A DNA stretch of 64,000 nucleotides from Frigidibacter sp037095735 (lineage in GTDB: Bacteria > Pseudomonadota > Alphaproteobacteria > Rhodobacterales > Rhodobacteraceae): contig NZ_JBAWKD010000001.1 of assembly GCF_037095735.1 (NCBI RefSeq), positions 124,001 to 188,000 of the forward strand. Direction: 5' to 3'. A program made the position numbers and the translations under genes. The notes beneath the pieces were generated by a model. It did no database searches. It saw only the letters and a list, made by a program, of their open reading frames with translations, and was not told the DNA's origin. Positions 42,284-51,253 of the stretch are shown piece after piece. Every line of letters begins with the position of its first letter. The first letter of the stretch is position 1.

Positions 42284-45200
42284 TTGCGCTTCACGCGGCT
42301 CAGACTGAACGGCTTCAAGAGCTTCGTCGACCCGACCGACCTCGTGATCCACGAAGGCCTGACCGGCGTCGTCGGCCCGAACGGCTGCGGTAAGTCGAAC
42401 CTGCTCGAAGCCCTGCGCTGGGTGATGGGCGAAACCCGCCCCACCGCGATGCGCGGCGAGGGGATGGAAGACGTGATCTTCGCCGGCGCCGCCACCCGCG
42501 GCGCGCGCAACTTCGCCGAAGTCGCGCTGACCATCGACAACTCGGAACGCCTCGCCCCCTCGGGCTTCAACGACGCCGACCAGCTCGAGATCATCCGCCG
42601 CATCACCCGTGACGCGGGCTCGGCCTACAAGGTCAACGTCAAGGACGTCCGCGCCCGCGACGTGCAGATGCTGTTTGCCGACGCCTCGACCGGCTCGACC
42701 TCGCCCGCGCTGGTGCGTCAGGGCCAGATCTCGGAACTGATCAACGCCAAGCCCAAGAACCGCCGCCGCATCCTCGAAGAGGCCGCCGGCATCTCGGGCC
42801 TCTACCAGCGCCGGCACGAGGCCGAACTGCGCCTGAACGCGGCCGAAACCAACCTCACCCGCGTAGATGACGTGGTCGAGGGGCTCGCGGGCCAGCTCGC
42901 GCAGCTGAACCGGCAGGCCAAGCAGGCCGCCCGCTACCGCGAGATCGGCGAGGCGCTCCGCAAGGCCGAAGGCATGCTGCTCTGGCGCCGCTGGCGCGAG
43001 GCCGACCAGCTGCGCGCCGTCGCCGAACAGGACCTGACCGCCCGCATCCGCGCCGCCGCCCAGTCCGAACAGGCCGCCCGCGCCGCGACCGAGGCACGCG
43101 CCGCCGCCGAAGCCGGCCTGCCCCCCCTGCGCGAGGAAGAAGCGATCGCCGCCGCGATCCTGCAGCGCCTGATGGTCACCCGCGACGGGCTGAACGACGA
43201 AGAGGCCCGCGCCCGCCAGACGATCGAGACCCTGACCGCCCGCCTCGCGCAGATCGACCGCGACATGGAACGCGAGGCCGGCCTCAACCGCGACGCGGGC
43301 GAGACGATGCAGCGCCTCGAATGGGAACAGGCGCAGATCCTGAAGGCGACCGAGGGCCATGACGACAAGCTCGCCGAGGCCGCCGAACTGGCCCGCGAAG
43401 CCTCGGCCGCGCTCGGCGACCGCGAGGGCGCGCTGCAGCAGCTGACCGAGGACATGGCCCGGCTGTCGGCCCGCCACCAGTCCGCGCAGCGGATGCAGGC
43501 CGATGCCCGCACCGGCCTCGCCCGCGCCGAGCAATCGCGCGAGACCGCCGCCCGTGCCGAGGCCGAGGCCGCAGATGCCCAGTCCCGCGCCGCCGAGGCC
43601 GCCGAGGCCGCGATCTACGCCGCCGAAGAGGCGCAGGCCGCCGCCGAAGCGGCCGAGGAACAGCTGATCGCCGCCGAGGAAGCCCGGGCCGAGATCCAGA
43701 CCCGCGAGGCCGAGGCCCGCGCCCAGCGTTCCGGCGCCGAGGGCGAGGCGAACGCACTGCGCGCCGAGGTCACCGCCCTTGCCCGCCTCGTCGAACGAGA
43801 GGCCCGCGCCGGCAGCCAGTTGCTCGACAAGGTCCGCGTCGAAACCGGGTATGAGGCCGCGCTCGGTGCGGCGCTGGCCGACGACCTGCGCGCCCCCGTC
43901 GTGGCCGAAGACCAGCCCTCGGGCTGGGTCGCGCTCTCGGCCTACAGCGTCCCGCAGCGCCTGCCCGAGGGGGTGGAGCCGCTCTCGAACCATGTCGACG
44001 TGCCGCTCGCGCTCGGCCGCCGCATCGGCCAGATCGGCATCGTCACCCGCGCCGAGGGCGCCGTGCGGCAGGCCGAGTTGAAGCCCGGCCAGCGCCTCGT
44101 CAGCCTCGAGGGCGACCTCTGGCGCTGGGACGGCTTCCGCGCCGCCGCCGAAGACGCGCCCTCGGCCGCCGCCCTGCGCCTGCGCCAGCTGAACCGGCTC
44201 GTGGAACTCAAGCGCGACCTCGAAGAGGCCGGCGCCCGCGCCGCCGGGGCCGGACAGGCGCATGAACACCTGACCCGCGCCCTGGCCGAGGCGACCCGTG
44301 CCGACACCGCCGCCCGCGAGGCCCGCCGCGACGCCGACCGCCGCGTGGCGGACGCGAGCCGCGCCCAAAGCCGGGCCGAGGCCGACCGCTCCGTCGCCGG
44401 CGGCAAGCAGGAAAGCGCCCGCATCGCCCGCGCCCGGGCCGAGGAAGAGGTCGAGGAAGCCCGCGCCCGGCTCGAGGACGCCGCCGCCGCGACCGAGGAC
44501 CTGCCCGAACTCGACGAGGCCCGCCACGCGGTCGAGGACCTGCGCCACACCGTCGAGGCCGCCCGCATCGCGATGCTGTCGCGCCGCGCGCAGGCCGACG
44601 AGATCCGCCGCGAGGGCGAGGCCCGCACCCGCCGCCGGCAGGAGATCACCAAGGAGATCTCGGGCTGGCGGCTGCGGCTGGAAACGGCCGAAAAGCGCTC
44701 GCACGAACTGACCGAACGCCGCGCCGAGACCGCCGAGGCCCTCGACGAGGCCCAGGCCGCGCCCGAGGAAATCGCGATCCGCCGCGAGGATCTGGCCGAG
44801 CAGATCGCCACCGCCGAAGCCCGCCGCGACCTCGCCACCGAACGGCTGCAGACCGCCGAACGCGCCCTGCGCGCCGCGCAGGATGCCGAGCGCGAAGCCG
44901 AACGCGCCGGCGGCGAGGCCCGCGAATCCCGCGCCCGCGCCGAGGCCCGCGCCGAGGCCGCGCGCGAGACCGTCGCCGCCGCCGCCGAGCGCATCCGCGA
45001 AGAGACCGAATTCCTGCCGCTCGAGCTTCTCGCCTCGCTCGACACCGACCCCGACACGATCCCGGATGCCGAGACGCTCGACGCAGAGGTCAACCGCCTG
45101 AAGCGCCAGCGCGAAGCCTTGGGCGCCGTAAACCTGCGCGCCGAGGAGGATGCGAAAGCGGTCGAAGAGGAACACGGCGGCCTCGTGAAGGAGAAGGCCG

Positions 45201-45739
45201 ATCTCGAAGAGGCGATCCGCAAGCTGCGCTCCGGCATCGCCAGCCTCAACCGCGAGGGCCGCGAGCGCCTGCTGACCGCCTTCGAGCAGGTGAACGCCAG
45301 CTTCCGCACCCTCTTCACCCATCTCTTCGGCGGCGGCGAGGCGAACCTCGTTCTGGTCGAAAGCGACGACCCGCTGGAAGCCGGGCTCGAGATCATGTGC
45401 CAGCCCCCCGGCAAGAAGCTGGCGACGCTCTCGCTCCTCTCGGGCGGCGAGCAGACGCTGACCGCGCTCGCGCTGATCTTCGCGGTCTTCCTCGCCAACC
45501 CCGCCCCGATCTGCGTCCTCGACGAGGTCGACGCGCCCTTGGACGACGCCAACGTCACCCGCTTCTGCGACCTCCTCGACGAGATGACGCGCCGCACCGA
45601 CACCCGCTTCCTGATCATCACCCACCACGCGGTGACGATGAGCCGGATGGACCGCCTCTTCGGCGTCACCATGCAGGAACAGGGTGTCAGCCAGCTGGTC
45701 TCGGTCGACCTCAAGCGCGCCGAGGCCCTCGTCGCCTGA
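42284..45739 (+). CDS. smc: Chromosome segregation protein SMC
   Basis: 1151-residue condensin ATPase that organises and segregates chromosomes. Walker A VGPNGCGKS (K37) near the start, long Ala/Glu/Arg coiled coils around a hinge (about residues 520-640, GYEAALGAALADDLRAPV), and C-terminal signature LSGGEQ (1052-1057) with Walker B VLDEVDAPLDD (D1080-E1081). The start is taken as TTG 42284, with AAGGA 7 bases upstream and RFTRLRLNGFKSF as the family N-terminus; a longer frame from 42167 adds an implausible leader. ScpA/ScpB are not in the window. A 2286-codon antisense frame over this gene is an artefact of high GC. Confidence 0.96.
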   Translation: MRFTRLRLNGFKSFVDPTDLVIHEGLTGVVGPNGCGKSNLLEALRWVMGETRPTAMRGEGMEDVIFAGAATRGARNFAEVALTIDNSERLAPSGFNDADQLEIIRRITRDAGSAYKVNVKDVRARDVQMLFADASTGSTSPALVRQGQISELINAKPKNRRRILEEAAGISGLYQRRHEAELRLNAAETNLTRVDDVVEGLAGQLAQLNRQAKQAARYREIGEALRKAEGMLLWRRWREADQLRAVAEQDLTARIRAAAQSEQAARAATEARAAAEAGLPPLREEEAIAAAILQRLMVTRDGLNDEEARARQTIETLTARLAQIDRDMEREAGLNRDAGETMQRLEWEQAQILKATEGHDDKLAEAAELAREASAALGDREGALQQLTEDMARLSARHQSAQRMQADARTGLARAEQSRETAARAEAEAADAQSRAAEAAEAAIYAAEEAQAAAEAAEEQLIAAEEARAEIQTREAEARAQRSGAEGEANALRAEVTALARLVEREARAGSQLLDKVRVETGYEAALGAALADDLRAPVVAEDQPSGWVALSAYSVPQRLPEGVEPLSNHVDVPLALGRRIGQIGIVTRAEGAVRQAELKPGQRLVSLEGDLWRWDGFRAAAEDAPSAAALRLRQLNRLVELKRDLEEAGARAAGAGQAHEHLTRALAEATRADTAAREARRDADRRVADASRAQSRAEADRSVAGGKQESARIARARAEEEVEEARARLEDAAAATEDLPELDEARHAVEDLRHTVEAARIAMLSRRAQADEIRREGEARTRRRQEITKEISGWRLRLETAEKRSHELTERRAETAEALDEAQAAPEEIAIRREDLAEQIATAEARRDLATERLQTAERALRAAQDAEREAERAGGEARESRARAEARAEAARETVAAAAERIREETEFLPLELLASLDTDPDTIPDAETLDAEVNRLKRQREALGAVNLRAEEDAKAVEEEHGGLVKEKADLEEAIRKLRSGIASLNREGRERLLTAFEQVNASFRTLFTHLFGGGEANLVLVESDDPLEAGLEIMCQPPGKKLATLSLLSGGEQTLTALALIFAVFLANPAPICVLDEVDAPLDDANVTRFCDLLDEMTRRTDTRFLIITHHAVTMSRMDRLFGVTMQEQGVSQLVSVDLKRAEALVA

Positions 45740-45751
45740 CCCCCGCCCGCG

Positions 45752-45815
45752 CGTCCTTCGGCTTGGCGCAAATACTCCGGGGCAGCGGGCAAGGCCCGCG
45801 GGGGCAGCGCCCCCT
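45752..45815 (+). repeat. Intergenic hairpin repeat, copy 2
   Basis: Variant box (GGCGCAAATACTCC) followed by a GCGGGC/GCCCGC stem (45785-45799) and GGGGGC/GCCCCC. Same layout as copies 1 and 3. Confidence 0.7.
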
Positions 45816-45825
45816 CTTGCCCTTC

Positions 45826-45898
45826 CGGCTTTCGCATTGGCCCAAATATCCCGGGGGAGTCGCGGCCCCGGGCCGCGACGGGGGCAGCGCCCCCCTCT
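45826..45898 (+). repeat. Intergenic hairpin repeat, copy 3
   Basis: Box CGCATTGGCCCAAATATCCC is identical to copy 1; the first hairpin is GTCGCGGCC-CCG-GGCCGCGAC (45859-45879, 9-base arms) and the second is GGGGGCAGCGCCCCC. Arranged head to tail with copy 2, it probably also terminates smc transcription. Confidence 0.8.
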
Positions 45899-45925
45899 TA
45901 ACACCCTCCGAACAGCCCGACCGCC

Positions 45926-45946
45926 GGGGGTGTACAGGGGGTGTAC
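45926..45946 (+). promoter_or_regulatory. Tandem direct repeat GGGGGTGTAC x2
   Basis: Two perfect 10-base copies at 45926-45935 and 45937-45946, 11 bases apart, i.e. about one helix turn. This phasing is typical of a dimeric or cooperative regulator site. Upstream of leuC, so a leucine-linked regulator is possible; the protein is not identified. Confidence 0.4.
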
Positions 45947-46030
45947 GCAAGCTGCACCGAAGTCACCCCCCGTTTCCGCGGCTTTCGCCGCCCTTGCCAG
46001 ACTCGTCCCGAGGGCGTAGAACCCGGCCCC

Positions 46031-46123
46031 ATGAGAGGCTTCGTCTACTTCGACATCCACGACCGCGCCCGGCTTCCCAGCCGGTTCTTCGGCGTGGCCC
46101 ATGCGATCCTCGCGCGACTTTGA
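46031..46123 (+). CDS. Candidate leuC leader small ORF
   Basis: A 30-codon frame from ATG 46031 (product starting MRGFVYFDIHD), ending ILARL with two leucine codons among the last four. It is followed at once by a CGCGCG-actttgat-CGCGCG hairpin (around 46112-46131) and a GGACCGG/CCGGTCC hairpin (around 46131-46157). Leader peptides with terminal leucine codons before hairpins are the usual attenuation layout for leu operons, but leucine is also common in any GC-rich frame and the ribosome-binding site is weak. The frame could be chance. Confidence 0.35.
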   Translation: MRGFVYFDIHDRARLPSRFFGVAHAILARL

Positions 46124-46246
46124 TCGCGCGGACCGGCGCCGTCCCGCGCCCGGTCCAACGCGCCATCCGACCTTTCCAGACAGCCGCGCAGACCCCTGTT
46201 CCGACCGGGTTCTGACGTTCAGCAATCCCGTGAGGAGACCCCGGAG

Positions 46247-47668
<1,422 letters not shown>

Positions 47669-47672
47669 CCGG

Positions 47673-48362
47673 ATGCGGATCGCGGGCATCGACGGCTGCA
47701 AGGCGGGCTGGATCGCCGTCGTCGCGGAGGAGGGACGGCCGGACACGGCCGCGCCTCACTTCGCGTCGACGGTGGCCGGCCTGTTCGCCGCCGCGGCTCC
47801 CGCGTTCGCGCTTGTCGACATGCCGATCGGTTTCGTCGAAGGGCCCGCCCCGCGCGAGACCGAGGCCGCGATCCGTGCCCGGCTGAAGGGCAAGGCCTCC
47901 TCGGTTTTCCCGGTGCCGGCGCGGGCGGCGCTTGCCGCCTCGGACTATCACGAAGCCAGCGTCGTGAACCGTTCCCGCTTGGGGAAAGGCCTCACAAAGC
48001 AGACTTTCGCGATCTTTCCGAAGATGCGTGATCTGGACGAGGCGATCAGCGCGATCGGTCAGACGCGCCTGCGCGAAGGCCACCCCGAGGTCTCGTTCGC
48101 CGAGATGAACGGGGCGCCGGTGCTCAGCCGCAAGCGCAAGCCCGACGGCCAGGCGGAGCGCATCGCGCTTCTGACGGCGCAGGGCTTCGACGCGGCAGGC
48201 CTCGCGGCGCAGGCAAAGGCCAATGGCTGCGCGGTCGACGACATGCTCGACGCCACGGCCCTGCTGTGGAGCGCGATGCGCTTCCGGCGCGGTCACCACA
48301 ACACCTACCCCGCGCAGCCGATGCGCGACGCGCGGGGCCTTGAAATGTCAGTCATCGCTTGA
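47673..48362 (+). CDS. DUF429-domain protein inserted between leuC and leuD
   Basis: 229 residues with an RNase H-like fold of the DUF429 family: MRIAGIDGCKAGWIAVVAE at the start (the G-I-D-x-C strand of the family), DMPIGF in the second acidic strand, and the C-terminal DDMLDATALLWSAMRF with DD ending the acidic triad. Function is unknown; the acidic residues suggest nuclease activity on a nucleic acid. It begins 5 bases after the leuC stop and ends 20 bases before leuD, so it is co-transcribed with leucine synthesis. Confidence 0.85.
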   Translation: MRIAGIDGCKAGWIAVVAEEGRPDTAAPHFASTVAGLFAAAAPAFALVDMPIGFVEGPAPRETEAAIRARLKGKASSVFPVPARAALAASDYHEASVVNRSRLGKGLTKQTFAIFPKMRDLDEAISAIGQTRLREGHPEVSFAEMNGAPVLSRKRKPDGQAERIALLTAQGFDAAGLAAQAKANGCAVDDMLDATALLWSAMRFRRGHHNTYPAQPMRDARGLEMSVIA

Positions 48363-48381
48363 GCGAACAAGGACTTAGCAT

Positions 48382-48987
48382 ATGGACAAGTTCACCACCC
48401 TGACCGGCGTCGCGGCCCCCATGCCGCTGGTCAACATCGACACCGACATGATCATCCCCAAGCAGTTCCTGAAGACGATCCAGCGTTCGGGTCTCGGCAA
48501 GAACCTGTTCGACGAGATGCGTTTCGACCAGAACGGCAACGAGATCCCCGATTTCGTGCTGAACCAGCCCGCCTACCGCAATGCCGAGGTCATCGTCGCC
48601 GGCGACAACTTCGGCTGCGGCTCGTCGCGCGAGCACGCGCCCTGGGCGCTGCTCGACTTCGGGATCCGCTGCGTGATCTCGACCAGCTTCGCCGACATCT
48701 TCTTCAACAACTGCTTCAAGAACGGCATCCTGCCGATCGTGATGCCGCAAGAGGTCGTCGACGTGCTGATGGACGACGCCCGCAAGGGCGCGAACGCCAA
48801 GATCACCGTCGATCTGGAAAACCAGACCGTCACCACCTCGGACGGCCAGTCCTTCGGCTTCGAGGTCGATGCCTTCCGCAAGCACTGCCTGCTGAACGGC
48901 CTCGACGACATCGGGCTGACGCTGGAAAAGGCCTCGGCCATCGATGCGTTTGAGGCCCAGGCCTCGCAGGCGCGCCCCTGGGTCTGA
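48382..48987 (+). CDS. leuD: 3-isopropylmalate dehydratase small subunit
   Basis: 201-residue swivel-domain partner of LeuC. Family motifs: DTDMIIPKQFLKT, VIVAGDNFGCGSSREHAPWAL, and TSFADIFFNNCFKNGILPI. It is normal in length and order. Ends at a terminator; leuB is not in this window. Confidence 0.97.
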   Translation: MDKFTTLTGVAAPMPLVNIDTDMIIPKQFLKTIQRSGLGKNLFDEMRFDQNGNEIPDFVLNQPAYRNAEVIVAGDNFGCGSSREHAPWALLDFGIRCVISTSFADIFFNNCFKNGILPIVMPQEVVDVLMDDARKGANAKITVDLENQTVTTSDGQSFGFEVDAFRKHCLLNGLDDIGLTLEKASAIDAFEAQASQARPWV

Positions 48988-49054
48988 GCCCGGGCTGACG
49001 CGCGGTCACCGCGTCGGCGGCCGCCAAGCAACCTGAGGTTTATCAATGCCTTGC

Positions 49055-49083
49055 AGGCCACCCGCCTGGGTGGCCTCATTCTT
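49055..49083 (+). terminator. Terminator after leuD
   Basis: AGGCCACCC (49055-49063) pairs with GGGTGGCCT (49068-49076) over a GCCT loop, followed by CATTCTT. Good stem, weak U-tract. Confidence 0.6.
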
Positions 49084-49197
49084 GCCCAGAAAATGATGCA
49101 TTCTGGCACCACCCGAACCCTCAAATGGTCCAAGGCCCTGACGCATGGTTAAGGCCGATTGCCAGCCTCGGCGAACTTTGACAGGATTTGGGCATAA

Positions 49198-50160
49198 ATG
49201 AGGCAAGCCGCCACAATCGTGGGGAAACTGCTCGGGAAGAGAGAGCCAAGACCATACTGGCCGCGCTCGGGCGGAGGGAAATGGGCAGTGATATCCCGTC
49301 TGACAGGCGCGGCCGTCCGCGCCGTGCTCGTGCTGATTCTGATCGCCACACCCTCGGTGGTGACGCAATCCGTGCTGCCCGACACGGCCGAGGTCGTGGC
49401 GCTGGTCGGCCTGTTCGCCGCCGCGATGGTGTTCCTCGAATATGCCTCGACCTATCCAAGCCTGATCGAATTCCGCGATGCCCGGCCCTTCAACCGCATC
49501 CGCTTCCTGTCGCTGTTCGTGATGGTCTTCCTGCTGTCGGTGGTCTGCATGAACCGCACCGACCCGGCGATCTTCGCGCGGCTGGTGACCTTCCTCGGCC
49601 GCGAGGTGGCGGGCGCGCTCGACTTCCCGTTCAGCCCGGTGCGCCTTGTGCTGCTGATGCTGCCGGAGGATACCGATGCCCGGCATCTCGACCTGATCCG
49701 CACCACCGCGGGGCTGGCCTATTTCATCGCGCTGGCGACGTTGTTCTGCTTCATCGTCGTGCTGCGCTGGTATGGCTGGCCGCACCGCAAGGGCTCGTTC
49801 AACGTCTGGATCAACCTGCCGACCTTCGACCCGACCTCGGGCGGCGACGTGGTCGAGCGGCTGAACCGCGACGCGATCGGCAACGTGGTGCTGGGCTTCG
49901 TGCTGCCCTTCATCATCCCGGCTCTGGTCCGCTCGACCTCGATCGTGTTCGAGCCGGTGACGCTGGCCTCGCCGCACACGCTGATCTGGACGATGACGCT
50001 CTGGGCCTCGCTGCCGGTGACGCTGATCATGCGCGGGATCGCGATGAACCGCATCGCCTCGATGATCGCCGAGCGGCGGCGCCACAATGCGCAGGCCGCC
50101 GTGGGCGGCAGCGACGAGCGCGAGATGCCGATGGCGACGCCGGAGGTGTTCCGCGGCTGA
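49198..50160 (+). CDS. Multi-spanning membrane protein of unknown function
   Basis: 320 residues (or 290 if the GTG at 49288, with GGAGG 10 bases upstream, is used). About six to seven membrane helices: around residues 43-60, 67-85, 107-125, 175-200, 235-255 and 275-295. Sequences such as MVFLEYASTYPSLIEFRDARPFNRIRF and NLPTFDPTSGGDVVERL are characteristic but I do not recognise the family. It appears conserved and intact. It ends 3 bases from the convergent sua5/tsaC gene. A TTGACA at 49178 could be a -35, but no -10 follows at the right distance for a start at 49198. Confidence 0.7.
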   Translation: MRQAATIVGKLLGKREPRPYWPRSGGGKWAVISRLTGAAVRAVLVLILIATPSVVTQSVLPDTAEVVALVGLFAAAMVFLEYASTYPSLIEFRDARPFNRIRFLSLFVMVFLLSVVCMNRTDPAIFARLVTFLGREVAGALDFPFSPVRLVLLMLPEDTDARHLDLIRTTAGLAYFIALATLFCFIVVLRWYGWPHRKGSFNVWINLPTFDPTSGGDVVERLNRDAIGNVVLGFVLPFIIPALVRSTSIVFEPVTLASPHTLIWTMTLWASLPVTLIMRGIAMNRIASMIAERRRHNAQAAVGGSDEREMPMATPEVFRG

Positions 50161-50163
50161 CGC

Positions 50164-51126
50164 TCAGGGCCGCGGCGCCGCCGCCCGCCCCAGCCGGTCG
50201 TTGATCGCGCGCCCGAGCCCGGTGTCGGGCACCGGCGCGAAGGCGATGCGCCCGCCCTGCCCCGCCAGACGATCGGCCTCGCGCAGCATGTGGAACAGCC
50301 GCGCCGCGGCCTCGGTCAGGTCGCCGGTTTCGGACAGGCTGAGGTCGGCACCGGCGCAGTCTGGGCCGAAACCCACCCAGATCTCGCCGGCGTCCGGCCG
50401 GGTGACGCCCAGTCGCACCGCGGCGCCGGGGGCGTAATGCGAGGACAGCTGCCCGGGCGCGGTCGGCGCCTCGGCGCTGCCGCCCGCGACCAGCGGCTGG
50501 CCAAGGACCGCCTCGATCGCCTCGACCGGGACGCCGCCGGGGCGCAGAAGCTGCGGCGCGCCCTCGGCCAGCCCGACGATGGTGCTTTCGACACCGACCG
50601 CGCAGGGCCCGCCGTCGAGCACCGCCGCGATCCGGCCCGCGAGGCCTTCCAGCACATGCTCGGCCCGCGTCGGGCTGACCCGGCCCGAGGGGTTGGCCGA
50701 GGGGCCGGCCAGCGGCCCGCCGAAAGTCTGCAGCAGCCGGCGGGTCAGCGGATGCGCCGGCACCCGCACCGCCACCGTCGCCATCCCGGCCGACACCAGC
50801 GGCGACAGCCCCGCCTCTTCGCGCCGTGGCAGCACAAGGGTCAGCGGCCCGGGCCAGAAGGCCGCGGCCAGCGCCCGGGCGCGGTCGTCCATGACCGCAT
50901 AGCGCGCGACCGCCGCCACATCGGCCAGATGCACGATCAGCGGGTTGAACTGCGGGCGGCCCTTGGCGGCATAGATGGCCGCGCAGGCCGCATCCTGCCG
51001 CGCGTCGCCGCCAAGTCCGTAGACGGTTTCCGACGGGAAGGCGACCAGCGCCCCCGCGGCCAGCAGGCGGGCGGCCTCGTCCAGGCCTTCGGTCGTGGGC
51101 GCAAGGCTTCGGGTTTCGAGGGACAT
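50164..51126 (-). CDS. Threonylcarbamoyl-AMP synthase (Sua5/TsaC)
   Basis: Makes threonylcarbamoyl-adenylate for t6A37 of ANN-decoding tRNAs. 320 residues, the longer Sua5 form: YrdC domain (about 12-205) with LVAFPSETVYGLGGDA, KGRPQFNPLIVHL and TVAVRVPAHPLTRRLL, followed by a Sua5 domain (about 215-320, SSHYAPGAAVRLG). GTVESTIV is replaced by GVESTIVGLAEG, the conserved phosphate loop. Tail-to-tail with the preceding membrane protein. Confidence 0.93.
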   Translation of the reverse strand: MSLETRSLAPTTEGLDEAARLLAAGALVAFPSETVYGLGGDARQDAACAAIYAAKGRPQFNPLIVHLADVAAVARYAVMDDRARALAAAFWPGPLTLVLPRREEAGLSPLVSAGMATVAVRVPAHPLTRRLLQTFGGPLAGPSANPSGRVSPTRAEHVLEGLAGRIAAVLDGGPCAVGVESTIVGLAEGAPQLLRPGGVPVEAIEAVLGQPLVAGGSAEAPTAPGQLSSHYAPGAAVRLGVTRPDAGEIWVGFGPDCAGADLSLSETGDLTEAAARLFHMLREADRLAGQGGRIAFAPVPDTGLGRAINDRLGRAAAPRP

Positions 51127-51253
51127 GGCTCTGACGCGGCGTTAGGGTTGAGCGGGGCCGGACGGCGCTTAGGGTCCGCCCGACGGCAGTTCGCAGCGGG
51201 ATAGCCCCCCCGCCCCGGCTTGCCAAGGTCCTGCAACGCCTGACGGAGGCCCC

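Larger units (their letters stand above)
45740..46246. other. 507-base gap between smc and leuC
   Basis: Contains two intergenic hairpin repeats (45752-45815 and 45826-45898), a tandem direct repeat at 45926-45946 and a small candidate leader ORF, each listed separately. The remainder is leuC leader. Confidence 0.6.

Noticed and set aside
49178..49200. TTGACA as a promoter for the unknown membrane protein
   Set aside because: No -10 element at 16-18 bases is compatible with the ATG at 49198; it would require the alternative GTG start at 49288 and remains unsupported.
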